This document shows positions 1 to 6,935 of a stretch of DNA of 12,634 bases, piece by piece. Position numbers and translations under genes: made by a program. The stretch is taken from the NCBI GenBank assembly GCA_014860175.1, contig JACZKF010000569.1, positions 1 to 12,634 of the forward strand. Direction: 5' to 3'. Each line of letters starts with the position of its first letter. Within the stretch, counting starts at the first letter, position 1. The notes under the pieces are model-generated. The model saw nothing but the letters and a program-made list of their open reading frames with translations. It was not told the DNA's origin and searched no databases. This stretch comes from Desulfuromonadales bacterium (GTDB lineage: Bacteria; Desulfobacterota; Desulfuromonadia; Desulfuromonadales; JACZKF01).

Positions 1-363
1 CGTCTGGCCCACCGCAGTTATGAAGCGCTGCGCCAGCGCATCGGCCTGCAGTTTCATCTCGAGCCGCTGACCCTCGAGGAGACGGCCGAATACCTCGACC
101 ATCGCCTGACCATGGCCGGGGGGCGGCCCGGGCTGTTTCTCCCGGCGGCGGTCGAGGGGGTCTACCGCTACTCCGGGGGGGTCCCCCGCAAGATCAACCA
201 GGCGGCTTCGCTGGCGCTGCTGGAGGGTTTCGGCAGAGAGGCAGCCTGGATCGGACCGGAAATCATCGAGGCTGTCGTCCCGGAGCTCGAGTTGAGTCCA
301 AGGAAATCGGTACCCCGGAGGAAGTATGGACCTGGCAGAGATTCGCAAAAAAGCCAAGGGTAA
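1..363 (+). CDS. ExeA/GspA-like AAA+ ATPase, C-terminal part (5' end outside window)
   Basis: The reading frame is open from base 1 to TAA at 361-363, giving 120 residues of a protein whose start lies upstream. The segment QRIGLQFHLEPLTLEETAEY followed by an H-R-L helix and then SGGVPRKIN (172-198) matches the end of the AAA+ module of ExeA/GspA-type ATPases; the G-x-P-R arginine is the usual sensor-2 position. Walker A and B are not in the window. In ExeA proper a peptidoglycan-binding domain follows the ATPase, but here only about 50 residues follow SGGVPRKIN and the tail is basic and low in structure, so this looks like an ATPase-only relative. Its last 38 bases overlap the next cheW, which suggests it belongs to the chemosensory operon rather than to a secretion locus. 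Family assignment is fairly safe; a role in secretion is not supported. Confidence 0.75.
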   Translation, partial: RLAHRSYEALRQRIGLQFHLEPLTLEETAEYLDHRLTMAGGRPGLFLPAAVEGVYRYSGGVPRKINQAASLALLEGFGREAAWIGPEIIEAVVPELELSPRKSVPRRKYGPGRDSQKSQG

Positions 364-1084
364 GGGGGGAGAGGTCCCCGCTATCCAAGGGGCGGCTGCA
401 ACCAACCTGGCGCCTGCCCGACTGCCGGACGAGCCGTTCGAACTGCCGTTCGAGCCGTTCGAGTTGTTAGAGCCGGTCGAGCCGGTCGAGCTGCCGTTGG
501 CGGCGGCGGCGAGCCCGAGACTGGTCGCTCCCGCGGCTTTGGCGGCGGTCTACGATCCGATCGCGGCGCTGTTCGAGATGCCTGCTGCCGTTGATCTGGC
601 GACCGAGGAGAGCTACCTGGGGTCGTTGCGCCAGGGCTCCGCCCAGGAGCAGACCGACTATCGCCAACTGCTCACCTTCTCCCTCGGCAGCGAGGATTAT
701 GCTCTGGACATCGGATCTATCCGCGAGATAATAAAACCCAGGGAGGTCACCGACATACCACGGGTCCCCGAATTCATTCTCGGGATCATTTCTTTGCGCG
801 GCATCATCATTCCAGTCTATGATCTGAAGCAGCGCCTGAAACTGGGGAAAACCGAGATCTCCCCCGTTTCGCGCATCATCGTCAGTCAACATGAAGAGCG
901 GGTGGTGGGATTGCTGGTCGACAGTATCACTCAGGTGGTGCAAGTGCCGAAACAGAAGATCGAACCGCCCCCCGCCGTCCTTTCCGGTCTCGACCGCGAC
1001 ATGGTGGAGGGGGTTGGGCGAGTGGAGAACAGGATGATGATCCTGCTTCATCTCCCCTGTGTAGTTGATGCAGAACTTGTCTGA
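326..1084 (+). CDS. cheW: CheW-like coupling protein with long acidic/proline N-terminal extension
   Basis: This 252-residue protein has a CheW domain at about residues 110-250, recognised by LLTFSLGSEDYALDI, the signature ILGIISLRGIIIPVYDLKQR (151-170) and VGLLVDSITQVV. CheW proteins link receptors to the histidine kinase CheA in cytoplasmic arrays. A typical CheW is about 150-170 residues; the extra ~110 N-terminal residues are low-complexity, with a charged start (IRKKAKGKGGE), an E-P-F/E-P-V repeat (residues 36-57) and an Ala-rich stretch. This is probably a flexible tether. The ATG at 326 is preceded by GGAGG (317-321) with a 4-nt spacer. The start lies inside the end of the ATPase gene in another frame, so translation is probably coupled. 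The domain call is firm; the partner kinase is not in the window. Confidence 0.92.
   Translation: MDLAEIRKKAKGKGGEVPAIQGAAATNLAPARLPDEPFELPFEPFELLEPVEPVELPLAAAASPRLVAPAALAAVYDPIAALFEMPAAVDLATEESYLGSLRQGSAQEQTDYRQLLTFSLGSEDYALDIGSIREIIKPREVTDIPRVPEFILGIISLRGIIIPVYDLKQRLKLGKTEISPVSRIIVSQHEERVVGLLVDSITQVVQVPKQKIEPPPAVLSGLDRDMVEGVGRVENRMMILLHLPCVVDAELV
431..499 (+). repeat. Short in-frame tandem repeats encoding E-P-F/E-P-V units
   Basis: The 11-mer GAGCCGTTCGA occurs at 431-441 and 452-462, and the variant GAGCCGGTCGA at 470-480 and 479-489. Together they encode the Glu-Pro-rich part of the CheW extension. The repeats keep the reading frame and could vary in number between strains, which would change linker length. 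Confidence 0.7.
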
Positions 1085-1106
1085 GGGCGCAGAAAGGAGT
1101 GGATCC

Positions 1107-1478
1107 GTGTCGAAACAGAAAATTCTGATTGTCGAGGATGAAGAGAGTCTGCTCAAGTTGGAGAGCATCCTGTTGACCTCCAAGGGGTTCGATGTCCAGG
1201 GGGTCACCAACGGGCAGGCGGCTCTTGATGCGATCGCCGCGGAACACCCCGACCTGGTTCTGCTCGATATCATGCTCCCCGAGATTGATGGCTTCGAGGT
1301 CTGCCGGCGGATCAAGAACGATCCGGCCACCCGCCAGATTCCGGTGATCATGCTGACGGCCAAGAAAAGCCGGGAAGATATGGCCCGGGGGGAAAAGGTC
1401 GGGGCCGACTGGTACATCACCAAACCGTTCAAATCGGCCATGGTGATAGAAACCATCCAGCGGTTTCTCGCCAAATGA
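1107..1478 (+). CDS. CheY-like single-domain response regulator
   Basis: The 123-residue product is a lone receiver domain. Visible phosphorylation-site residues are the acidic pair E10-D11, phosphoacceptor D54 (in LVLLDIMLPEIDG), T84 and K106 (YITKPF). The sequence is nearer to PilH/PleD-type receivers than to flagellar CheY, judging from CRRIKNDPATRQIPVIMLTA. I chose the GTG at 1107 because AAAGGAG (1093-1099) lies 7 nt upstream and the protein then starts directly before beta strand 1. A TTG/ATG pair at 1065/1068 in the same frame would add 14 residues of no known use and overlap cheW. The last codon and stop form an ATGA overlap with the second cheW. The protein probably accepts phosphate from the pathway's CheA and acts as an output or a phosphate sink; which cannot be told from sequence. 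Confidence 0.9.
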   Translation: MSKQKILIVEDEESLLKLESILLTSKGFDVQGVTNGQAALDAIAAEHPDLVLLDIMLPEIDGFEVCRRIKNDPATRQIPVIMLTAKKSREDMARGEKVGADWYITKPFKSAMVIETIQRFLAK

Positions 1479-1999
1479 AAGCGGCCGTAAGGGGACAGAG
1501 TGTCGAGATTCGGGAGGGAGTGCGCCACGAAATTCAACTGGCCTGCTTTCGGATCGGCCCCGAAATGTACGCCCTTGATATCATGCGGATCAAAGAGATC
1601 ATCCGCCCGCAAAAGCTGACCATCATCCCCAAGGCGCCCCCCTTTGTCGAAGGGGTGATCAACCTGCGCGGGGTGGTGATTCCGGTGGTCGATCTGCGCA
1701 AGCGCTTCGACCAGCCGACGGCGACCGACCGCAAGACCCGGGTGATTATCTGCTCGCTGGCCGGCAAAGTGCTCGGCCTGGTGGTCGATGACGTCACCGA
1801 AGTGCGTCGCTGTACGCGGCAGGACATCCAGCCGCCCCCTCAGTTTCTCAAAGGGAAGGGGGCCGATTTTTTCCTCGGAGTCTGCCGCCGGGAGGACCAG
1901 CTGGTGATGCTGCTCGACCTCGACCAGATCCTCTCCTCGGGGGAAAAGATCGGACTGGATAGCATTGAGGCCATTAAATCTAGCGCCGCCGTGAAATGA
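1475..1999 (+). CDS. cheW: CheW-like coupling protein, second copy
   Basis: This is a 174-residue protein of ordinary CheW size. The domain spans about residues 18-155, with IQLACFRIGPEMYALDIMRI, the signature VEGVINLRGVVIPVVDLRKR (58-77), VLGLVVDDVTEV and QLVMLLDLDQIL. It should join receptors to CheA. The ATG at 1475 overlaps the TGA of the preceding receiver gene (ATGA), so translation is probably coupled. It is clearly homologous to, but well diverged from, the CheW encoded at 326-1084 and lacks the long N-terminal tail. The two copies therefore look like distinct functional partners rather than a recent duplication. A short charged and Ser/Ala-rich tail follows the domain. Confidence 0.93.
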   Translation: MKAAVRGQSVEIREGVRHEIQLACFRIGPEMYALDIMRIKEIIRPQKLTIIPKAPPFVEGVINLRGVVIPVVDLRKRFDQPTATDRKTRVIICSLAGKVLGLVVDDVTEVRRCTRQDIQPPPQFLKGKGADFFLGVCRREDQLVMLLDLDQILSSGEKIGLDSIEAIKSSAAVK

Positions 2000-2027
2000 A
2001 ACTGGGCATTTGGCCATTGTCATTGAA

Positions 2028-2046
2028 TTAAAAGGAAGCCTTTTAA
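2028..2046 (+). promoter_or_regulatory. Perfect inverted repeat over the ribosome binding site of the zinc-ribbon receiver gene
   Basis: TTAAAAGG (2028-2035), loop AAG, CCTTTTAA (2039-2046) form an 8-bp perfect stem that ends one base before the ATG at 2048. It contains the only Shine-Dalgarno-like stretch, AAGGAAG (2032-2038). Folding in mRNA would hide that site. The stem is AT-rich and has no following U-run, so it is not a terminator. It could be a translation-control hairpin, a protein-binding dyad, or chance. Confidence 0.45.
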
Positions 2047-2047
2047 A

Positions 2048-2953
2048 ATGATTGTATCTTGCCCGGCCTGTTCGGCCCGCATTCGGCTTGATCACCAGCG
2101 TCTCGGGGGCAAGCGGATCACCTTGCGCTGCTCCCGTTGCCGGGAGATTTTTCGCATCGAAATTCCAAATAGCCGCCCGGCCCCCCAACTGAAGGTCCTG
2201 ATCGCCCATGGCGATCCGTCTCTGTGTGCAACGGTGCAGGAGATCCTGGCCCGGGAGGATATCACCTGCTGCCTGTGTCACGATGCCGATTCGGCCCTGC
2301 TTCGGTTGGAAGCCGAGTTGCCTCAGGTGGCGCTGATCGATGTCGGGCTCCCCGGTATGTTTATCTTCGAGACAATCGAGGAGATCCGCCGGCGCCCCTC
2401 GCTGGCCAGGATCCCGATCATTTTGCTCTCGGCGGTTTACAACAAGGCGGCGTACAAGCGCACCCCGACCTCCCTGTACGGGGCCGATGACTACATCGAG
2501 AAGCACCATCTCCCCGATGATCTCATTCCTAAGATATATCGCTTGACCTCCCAGGCCGTGGCCGCCCAGCGCCCGGGGGGCAAGGTGGTGGTCGGCCAGC
2601 CTCTGGAACCGGGCGAAAGCGGAGAGCTAAACGCCCTTTGCGATGAAGTCAACCCGCGCATCAAGGAGGCCGAGGAGTTGGAGGGGGCGAGCCGAGATAC
2701 CGACGAGAGAAATCGGCGCATCGCCCGGATGATCGCTGCCGATATCGCCCTTTATCATCAGGATAAGCTCGAAGACGGCATCCGCACCGGCAATGTCTTT
2801 GCCCTTCTCGAGGCGGAAATAACCGAAGGGGAGAGGATTTTTGGCGAGCGCCAGGCCACCTCCGGCGGCAGCGGCTCTTTGGTCCGTCAAGCGCTGGAGG
2901 AGCTGGTGGTGCGGCGACGAAACGAACTTCAGCGGCAGGCCAGTACGAGGTGA
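2048..2953 (+). CDS. Zinc-ribbon (MJ0042-type) protein with atypical receiver domain and helical C-terminal region
   Basis: The 301-residue protein has three parts. Residues 1-40 are an MJ0042-type zinc ribbon with C5-x2-C8 and C28-x2-C31. Residues 48-165 form a receiver domain with phosphoacceptor D98 (ALIDVGLPG), S128 and K152. The acidic pair that normally binds Mg2+ after beta strand 1 reads H54-G55, with D56 following, so phosphorylation may be weak, altered or absent. Residues about 222-298 are a predicted helical region with RIARMIAADIALYHQDKLED; similar tails recur, as far as I recall, in deltaproteobacterial regulatory proteins, but I know no assigned function. No DNA-binding helix-turn-helix is visible. 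The next gene starts inside its stop codon (GTGA), tying it to the HEAT-repeat protein. It is probably a cytoplasmic adaptor or output of the pathway. Confidence 0.85.
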   Translation: MIVSCPACSARIRLDHQRLGGKRITLRCSRCREIFRIEIPNSRPAPQLKVLIAHGDPSLCATVQEILAREDITCCLCHDADSALLRLEAELPQVALIDVGLPGMFIFETIEEIRRRPSLARIPIILLSAVYNKAAYKRTPTSLYGADDYIEKHHLPDDLIPKIYRLTSQAVAAQRPGGKVVVGQPLEPGESGELNALCDEVNPRIKEAEELEGASRDTDERNRRIARMIAADIALYHQDKLEDGIRTGNVFALLEAEITEGERIFGERQATSGGSGSLVRQALEELVVRRRNELQRQASTR

Positions 2954-4968
2954 AGGTGGACGCGCGCGAGCAGATCCGGGCTCAGTTCCGGAGGGGTGAG
3001 GAGGAGGAGCGCCTGCAGGCGTTGAAGGGGCTGGCCGCTGCCGGCGCCGAGCACGACCTGCAGACCGTCTATCTGGCCTTGGGTGATGTAAGTTGGCGCG
3101 TTCGCAAAGAGGCGGCGGAAGTTTTCCTGGCCCTTCCCCGGGTCGGGGATCTGGCCGGAGAGGTCATTGAGCTGCTGCATTCGGATGACAATGCCGGCTT
3201 GCGCAACACGGCGGTGGAGATTCTCGTCTCCCTCGGACGGCAGGCGATCCCTTCCTTGCTGGAGGAGTTGCCTTGCAGTGATCATGACGTGCGCAAATTT
3301 GTTCTCGATATCCTCGGTCAGATCGGCGATGCCTCGGCCGTACCGGCCATGATCCGTTCTTTGGCCGATGCCGATGGCAACGTCAGGGCGGCGGCGGCAG
3401 AAAATCTTGGCAAAATAGGTTCACCGGCAGCGGTTTCGGCCTTAGTCGATGCCTTGCAGGAGCCGGACCTGCTCTTCCGCTTCACTGTCCTGGAGGCGCT
3501 CGGACAGATCGGTACCAGGATCCCCGTCGAGCGGCTGCTCCTTTTCCAGCGAGAGCCGCTGTTGCGCAAAGCTTTGTTCGATTGTCTGGGGCGCATCGGC
3601 GACGAGGAAGCGCTCCCGGCTCTGGTGCAGGGGTTGACCGACCGCATGCGCAACGTGCGCGAGGCGGCCGCTCTTGCTGTTGCCCGACTGGGTGACCGGC
3701 ACCCGAAGGTGGCGGCGGATTGTCTCTCCCGCCACGCCGATGCGGCCGTCGGCGACAACATGGTGGAGCTGCTGGAGAACCTGCGTCCAGAGGTCCGCCA
3801 GGCGGCGGTACGAATCCTCGGCTGGCTCGCCGATGGCCGCTTTGCCCCTCGTCTGCTGGCCCTGTTCGAGGATGAGGAGCTGCGGGACGAAGCGGTCGTG
3901 GCCCTGATCAAGCTAGGAAGTTCAGCGGCTGGCCCCCTCATTGCACTGTGGCCCGAAGTCGACAGCCGCACCCGGTCCTGCCTGGCCTATGTCTTCGGCC
4001 AAGTGGAATGCGACTCCGGCCGGCGCCTGCTGCTGGAGGCGGTGCACGACGCTGATCCCCAGTTGCGGCTCCTGGCAGCCCAGTCGCTGGGGCAGATTGG
4101 CGACGCCGCGGCCATCGCGCCTCTGATGCAGACCCTCGCCGATGAAGCCGAGGAGGTCCGGGCGACCGCCATGCGGGCTCTGACTCTGCTCAGCAACCGC
4201 TACCCCCGGGAGACGCTGCAGATTCTCACGCCGCTGCTCGATCATTCTGACGCCGAACAGCGGATGTATGCGGTCACGGCTCTGGCGGGGCTGGCCGGCG
4301 AGGAAGTCGAGCGCCATCTGGCCCTGGCCATGAAAGATGAGTCGCCGCTGGTCCGGCGGGCGGCAGTGCGGGCCTTTGATGGGCGTCTGGGGGGAGATCA
4401 GATCTCCGTCTTGATCCTGGCCCTGACCGATGAGGATACCGAGGTCCGCAAGCTGGCCGCCGAACTGCTCGGGGGGACCGGCGACGCGCAGGCTCTGGCT
4501 CCCCTGGGGCTGGCCCGGCAGGACGACGATCCCTGGGTGCGGACCGCTGCCGTGCGCTCTCTGGGGCGGCTCGGCTCGTCTGGCGGTGAGGCTCTGGTGG
4601 TGGCGGCGCTGGGCGATGCGGTGGGGCTGGTGGTTATTGCCGCCCTGGAGACGCTGGCCGAGCACGACTTTCCCCGGTATTCGGTGCAGATTGCCGGCGC
4701 CCTGGAGCATCCGGATGCGGAGGTGGTGAGTGCCGCTCTGCAGCTACTGGCCGCCGGCGGTGATCAGGAGTGGATCCCTCCGATGCGCTGGAAGCTGCTC
4801 AACCACCCGCATTGGGAAGTGCGAAAGACATTTACCCGCATTCTGCAAGAGCAGTGTGCCGCCGCCTGCCGGCCATGGCTCGAAGAGCGACTGCTGGTCG
4901 AGGGGGAAGATCTGGTGCGTCAACAGATCCTGGACGCCCTGCGCCTGCTGCCGGAGAGACGGCTCTAG
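2950..4968 (+). CDS. HEAT-repeat protein of a chemosensory operon
   Basis: The 672-residue protein is built almost wholly of HEAT (PBS-lyase type) repeats of about 31 residues. Examples are VRAAAAENLGKIG at 145-157, VREAAALAVARLG, LRLLAAQSLGQIG, VRKLAAELLGGTG and VRTAAVRSLGRLG, each preceded by an A-x-x-x-L-x-x-x-L helix. The length allows about 20 units. No signal peptide, membrane segment or catalytic domain is visible, so it should be a cytoplasmic superhelical scaffold binding proteins along its surface. The GTG at 2950 overlaps the previous stop. A second in-frame GTG at 2956 has GAGG at 2947-2950 before it and is an equally good start. CheR begins 3 nt after its stop. The repeat family is certain; its partners are unknown, and CheR, the CheW proteins or the zinc-ribbon receiver are the obvious candidates by position. 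Confidence 0.9.
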   Translation: MKVDAREQIRAQFRRGEEEERLQALKGLAAAGAEHDLQTVYLALGDVSWRVRKEAAEVFLALPRVGDLAGEVIELLHSDDNAGLRNTAVEILVSLGRQAIPSLLEELPCSDHDVRKFVLDILGQIGDASAVPAMIRSLADADGNVRAAAAENLGKIGSPAAVSALVDALQEPDLLFRFTVLEALGQIGTRIPVERLLLFQREPLLRKALFDCLGRIGDEEALPALVQGLTDRMRNVREAAALAVARLGDRHPKVAADCLSRHADAAVGDNMVELLENLRPEVRQAAVRILGWLADGRFAPRLLALFEDEELRDEAVVALIKLGSSAAGPLIALWPEVDSRTRSCLAYVFGQVECDSGRRLLLEAVHDADPQLRLLAAQSLGQIGDAAAIAPLMQTLADEAEEVRATAMRALTLLSNRYPRETLQILTPLLDHSDAEQRMYAVTALAGLAGEEVERHLALAMKDESPLVRRAAVRAFDGRLGGDQISVLILALTDEDTEVRKLAAELLGGTGDAQALAPLGLARQDDDPWVRTAAVRSLGRLGSSGGEALVVAALGDAVGLVVIAALETLAEHDFPRYSVQIAGALEHPDAEVVSAALQLLAAGGDQEWIPPMRWKLLNHPHWEVRKTFTRILQEQCAAACRPWLEERLLVEGEDLVRQQILDALRLLPERRL

Positions 4969-4971
4969 ACG

Positions 4972-5859
4972 ATGCTTTTTCTGACCCCGGACCTGCCGAT
5001 GACCGACGAGGAGTTCCGCCTGCTGCGGGATTTCGTCTACCAGCATTGCGGACTTCATTTCACCGAAGACTCCAAATACCTGCTGGTGAAGCGTTTGGGC
5101 AAGCGGGTTCAACATCTGCGGCTGAAAGATTTCAAGGAATACTATTATTTCCTGCGCTACAACCAGGGGAGGGATCAGGAACTCAGCGAAGTGGTCGACA
5201 CCCTGACGACCAACGAGACCTATTTTTTCCGGGAGGATTTCCAGCTCAAGACCTTCGTCCAGGAGGTCGTCCCCGAACTTTGCCGGCGGCGGGAGGCAGG
5301 GGGCCAGCCGAAGAAACTTCGCATCTGGAGTGCCGGCTGTTCCACCGGGGAGGAGCCCTACACTCTGGGCATGCTCCTGCTGGAGATGCCGGAGCTCGCC
5401 GGCTGGCAGGTGGAGATCATCGGCACCGATATCAGTCAGCGCGTTTTGCAGGTGGCACGAAAAGGTGTTTATGGCCCCGCCTCCTTTCGGGCGACTTCGG
5501 CCGACTTTCAGCGGCGCTATTTTACCGAGACCGACGGCAAGCATCGGATTGCCGACCGGGTCAAGAACCTGGTCACCATCAGCCACCTCAATCTGTTTGA
5601 CGCCCCCAGGGTGTCTCTGCTGGGGAGACTGGACGCCATCTTCTGTCGCAATGTGATCATCTACTTCGATCTGGCCGCCAAAAAACGGGTGATCGACACT
5701 TTTTACCAGCGGCTCTGTCCGGAGGGGTTTCTCCTGCTCGGGCATTCGGAGTCGCTGATGAACATCACCAACGCCTTTGTGTTGCGGCATTTTGCCCACG
5801 ACATGGTTTATCAGAAGCCGGCGGTAACCATCGCCAGCGAGAGAGGGATATCCCTGTGA
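4972..5859 (+). CDS. cheR: CheR, chemoreceptor glutamate methyltransferase
   Basis: CheR transfers methyl groups from S-adenosylmethionine to glutamates in the cytoplasmic part of chemoreceptors, giving adaptation. The 295 residues follow the family plan. An N-terminal helical domain (about 10-75) comes first, then TTNETYFFRE (79-88), the SAM-binding motif IWSAGCSTGEEPY (118-130), GTDIS (151-155), CRNVIIYFD (225-233) and GHSES (257-261). No TPR repeats or extra domains are fused. The ATG at 4972 has GGAGAG (4953-4958) 13 nt upstream, a rather long spacer; an in-frame ATG at 4999 is possible but has no ribosome binding site. The gene overlaps cheB (GTGA), the usual partner pair. Its presence implies methylated receptors, although none are encoded here. 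Confidence 0.97.
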   Translation: MLFLTPDLPMTDEEFRLLRDFVYQHCGLHFTEDSKYLLVKRLGKRVQHLRLKDFKEYYYFLRYNQGRDQELSEVVDTLTTNETYFFREDFQLKTFVQEVVPELCRRREAGGQPKKLRIWSAGCSTGEEPYTLGMLLLEMPELAGWQVEIIGTDISQRVLQVARKGVYGPASFRATSADFQRRYFTETDGKHRIADRVKNLVTISHLNLFDAPRVSLLGRLDAIFCRNVIIYFDLAAKKRVIDTFYQRLCPEGFLLLGHSESLMNITNAFVLRHFAHDMVYQKPAVTIASERGISL

Positions 5860-6917
5860 AGTCCCTGATCCGGGTTCTGGTGATCGATGACTCCGCCTAT
5901 AACCGCCGGACCATCATCAAGATGCTGGAGACCATACCGGAAGTCCAGGTCGTCGGCTACGCCGCCAATGGCGAGGAGGGTCTGCGCAAGGTCATTGATC
6001 TGCAGCCCGATCTGATTACCCTCGATCTGGAGATGCCGCGGATCGATGGCTTCACGTTTTTGCGCATCGTCATGCAGAATCGCCCCACGCCGATTATTGT
6101 CGTCTCCGCCCAGGCCGAGGACGGGAATGTTTTTCGTGCCCTCGAACTGGGTGCTGCCGAGTTTGTGGCCAAGCCATCGCCTCGGGTTTCTCCCGAGCTG
6201 TTCAACATCCGTGACGATCTGGTGCGGAAGGTCCGCGAAGTGGCCCGGATGGATGTCCGTAAAGTTTTGCACCGGCCGCCGCCGACCCCCCTGGTCAAGC
6301 CGGCGAGCCCGCCACCGGTGCCGCAGCCGGTCTCCGACCGGCGGATCCGGCAGGTGGTGATCGGCTCTTCCACCGGCGGACCGCCGGCGCTGCAGGCGAT
6401 TTTTTCCGCCATCCGGGAACCGATTCCAGTCGGTTTTGCCGTCTCCCAGCACATGCCGCCCGGTTTTACCCGCGCCTTTGCCGAACGGCTGAACAAGTTT
6501 TCAGCCCTGGAGATCCGGGAGGCACAAACGGGCGACCTGATGGGACCGGGGACGGTGTTGATCGCCCCTGGAGGGAAGAACTTGATCTTCCGGCGCCGAG
6601 GGGACGATATTCTGGTGCAGGTGGTCGATCCGGAAGCGGATCAGCGCTATGTACCGTCCGTCGACGTCATGTTCGCCTCGGCCGCCGAGGCCTTTGGTGC
6701 GAATCTGTTGGGAGTGGTGCTCACCGGCATGGGGAACGATGGCTCCCGCGGAGCGTTGAACATCAAGGACAAGGGGGGCGAACTGCTCGCCGAGGCCGAA
6801 GAGACCAGTGTCGTGTTCGGCATGCCCAAGGAGGCCATCGCCACCGGGAAGGTTGACAAGGTGTTACCGCTGCCGCTCATAGGTCGCGAGATTTTGCGCC
6901 GGTGCGGTTTTCGATGA
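5856..6917 (+). CDS. cheB: CheB, chemoreceptor methylesterase/glutaminase response regulator
   Basis: CheB removes methyl groups added by CheR and deamidates receptor glutamines. Its activity is switched on by phosphorylation of its receiver domain. Receiver: residues 4-125 with D11-D12, phosphoacceptor D57 (ITLDLEMPRIDG) and K106. A proline-rich linker (about 140-158) leads to the esterase domain (165-350). The catalytic triad is visible as S172 in GSSTGGP, H199 in SQHMPPGFT and D295 in GMGNDG. At 353 residues it has the usual length and looks fully active. The GTG at 5856 overlaps the cheR stop, with GAGAGGG (5841-5847) upstream. CheB normally needs CheA for phosphate, so a kinase must act in trans. 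Confidence 0.97.
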   Translation: MKSLIRVLVIDDSAYNRRTIIKMLETIPEVQVVGYAANGEEGLRKVIDLQPDLITLDLEMPRIDGFTFLRIVMQNRPTPIIVVSAQAEDGNVFRALELGAAEFVAKPSPRVSPELFNIRDDLVRKVREVARMDVRKVLHRPPPTPLVKPASPPPVPQPVSDRRIRQVVIGSSTGGPPALQAIFSAIREPIPVGFAVSQHMPPGFTRAFAERLNKFSALEIREAQTGDLMGPGTVLIAPGGKNLIFRRRGDDILVQVVDPEADQRYVPSVDVMFASAAEAFGANLLGVVLTGMGNDGSRGALNIKDKGGELLAEAEETSVVFGMPKEAIATGKVDKVLPLPLIGREILRRCGFR

Positions 6918-6935
6918 TGACTTAGGAGCTTACGT

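Noticed and set aside
1065..1106. Longer start (TTG/ATG) for the first CheY-like gene
   Set aside because: It overlaps cheW, adds residues outside the receiver fold and has no good ribosome binding site, whereas GTG at 1107 has AAAGGAG at proper distance.
2000..2047. Internal sigma-70 or sigma-54 promoter in the gap before the zinc-ribbon receiver gene
   Set aside because: TTGGCC and TTGAAT are far too close for -35/-10 boxes, and TGGGCATTTGGCCATTGT lacks the GG-N10-GC spacing of sigma-54 sites.
467..2509. Open frame of 680 codons on the minus strand, and a similar one of 750 codons at 9033-11285
   Set aside because: Both lie antisense to genes with clear family motifs (CheW, CheY, LeuS). 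The translations are rich in R, H, Q, D and G without any domain, as expected of shadow frames in GC-rich DNA.
3922..5799. Minus-strand open frames opposite the HEAT gene and cheR
   Set aside because: They mirror the codon bias of the plus-strand genes, carry no recognisable motif and have no ribosome binding site of note.
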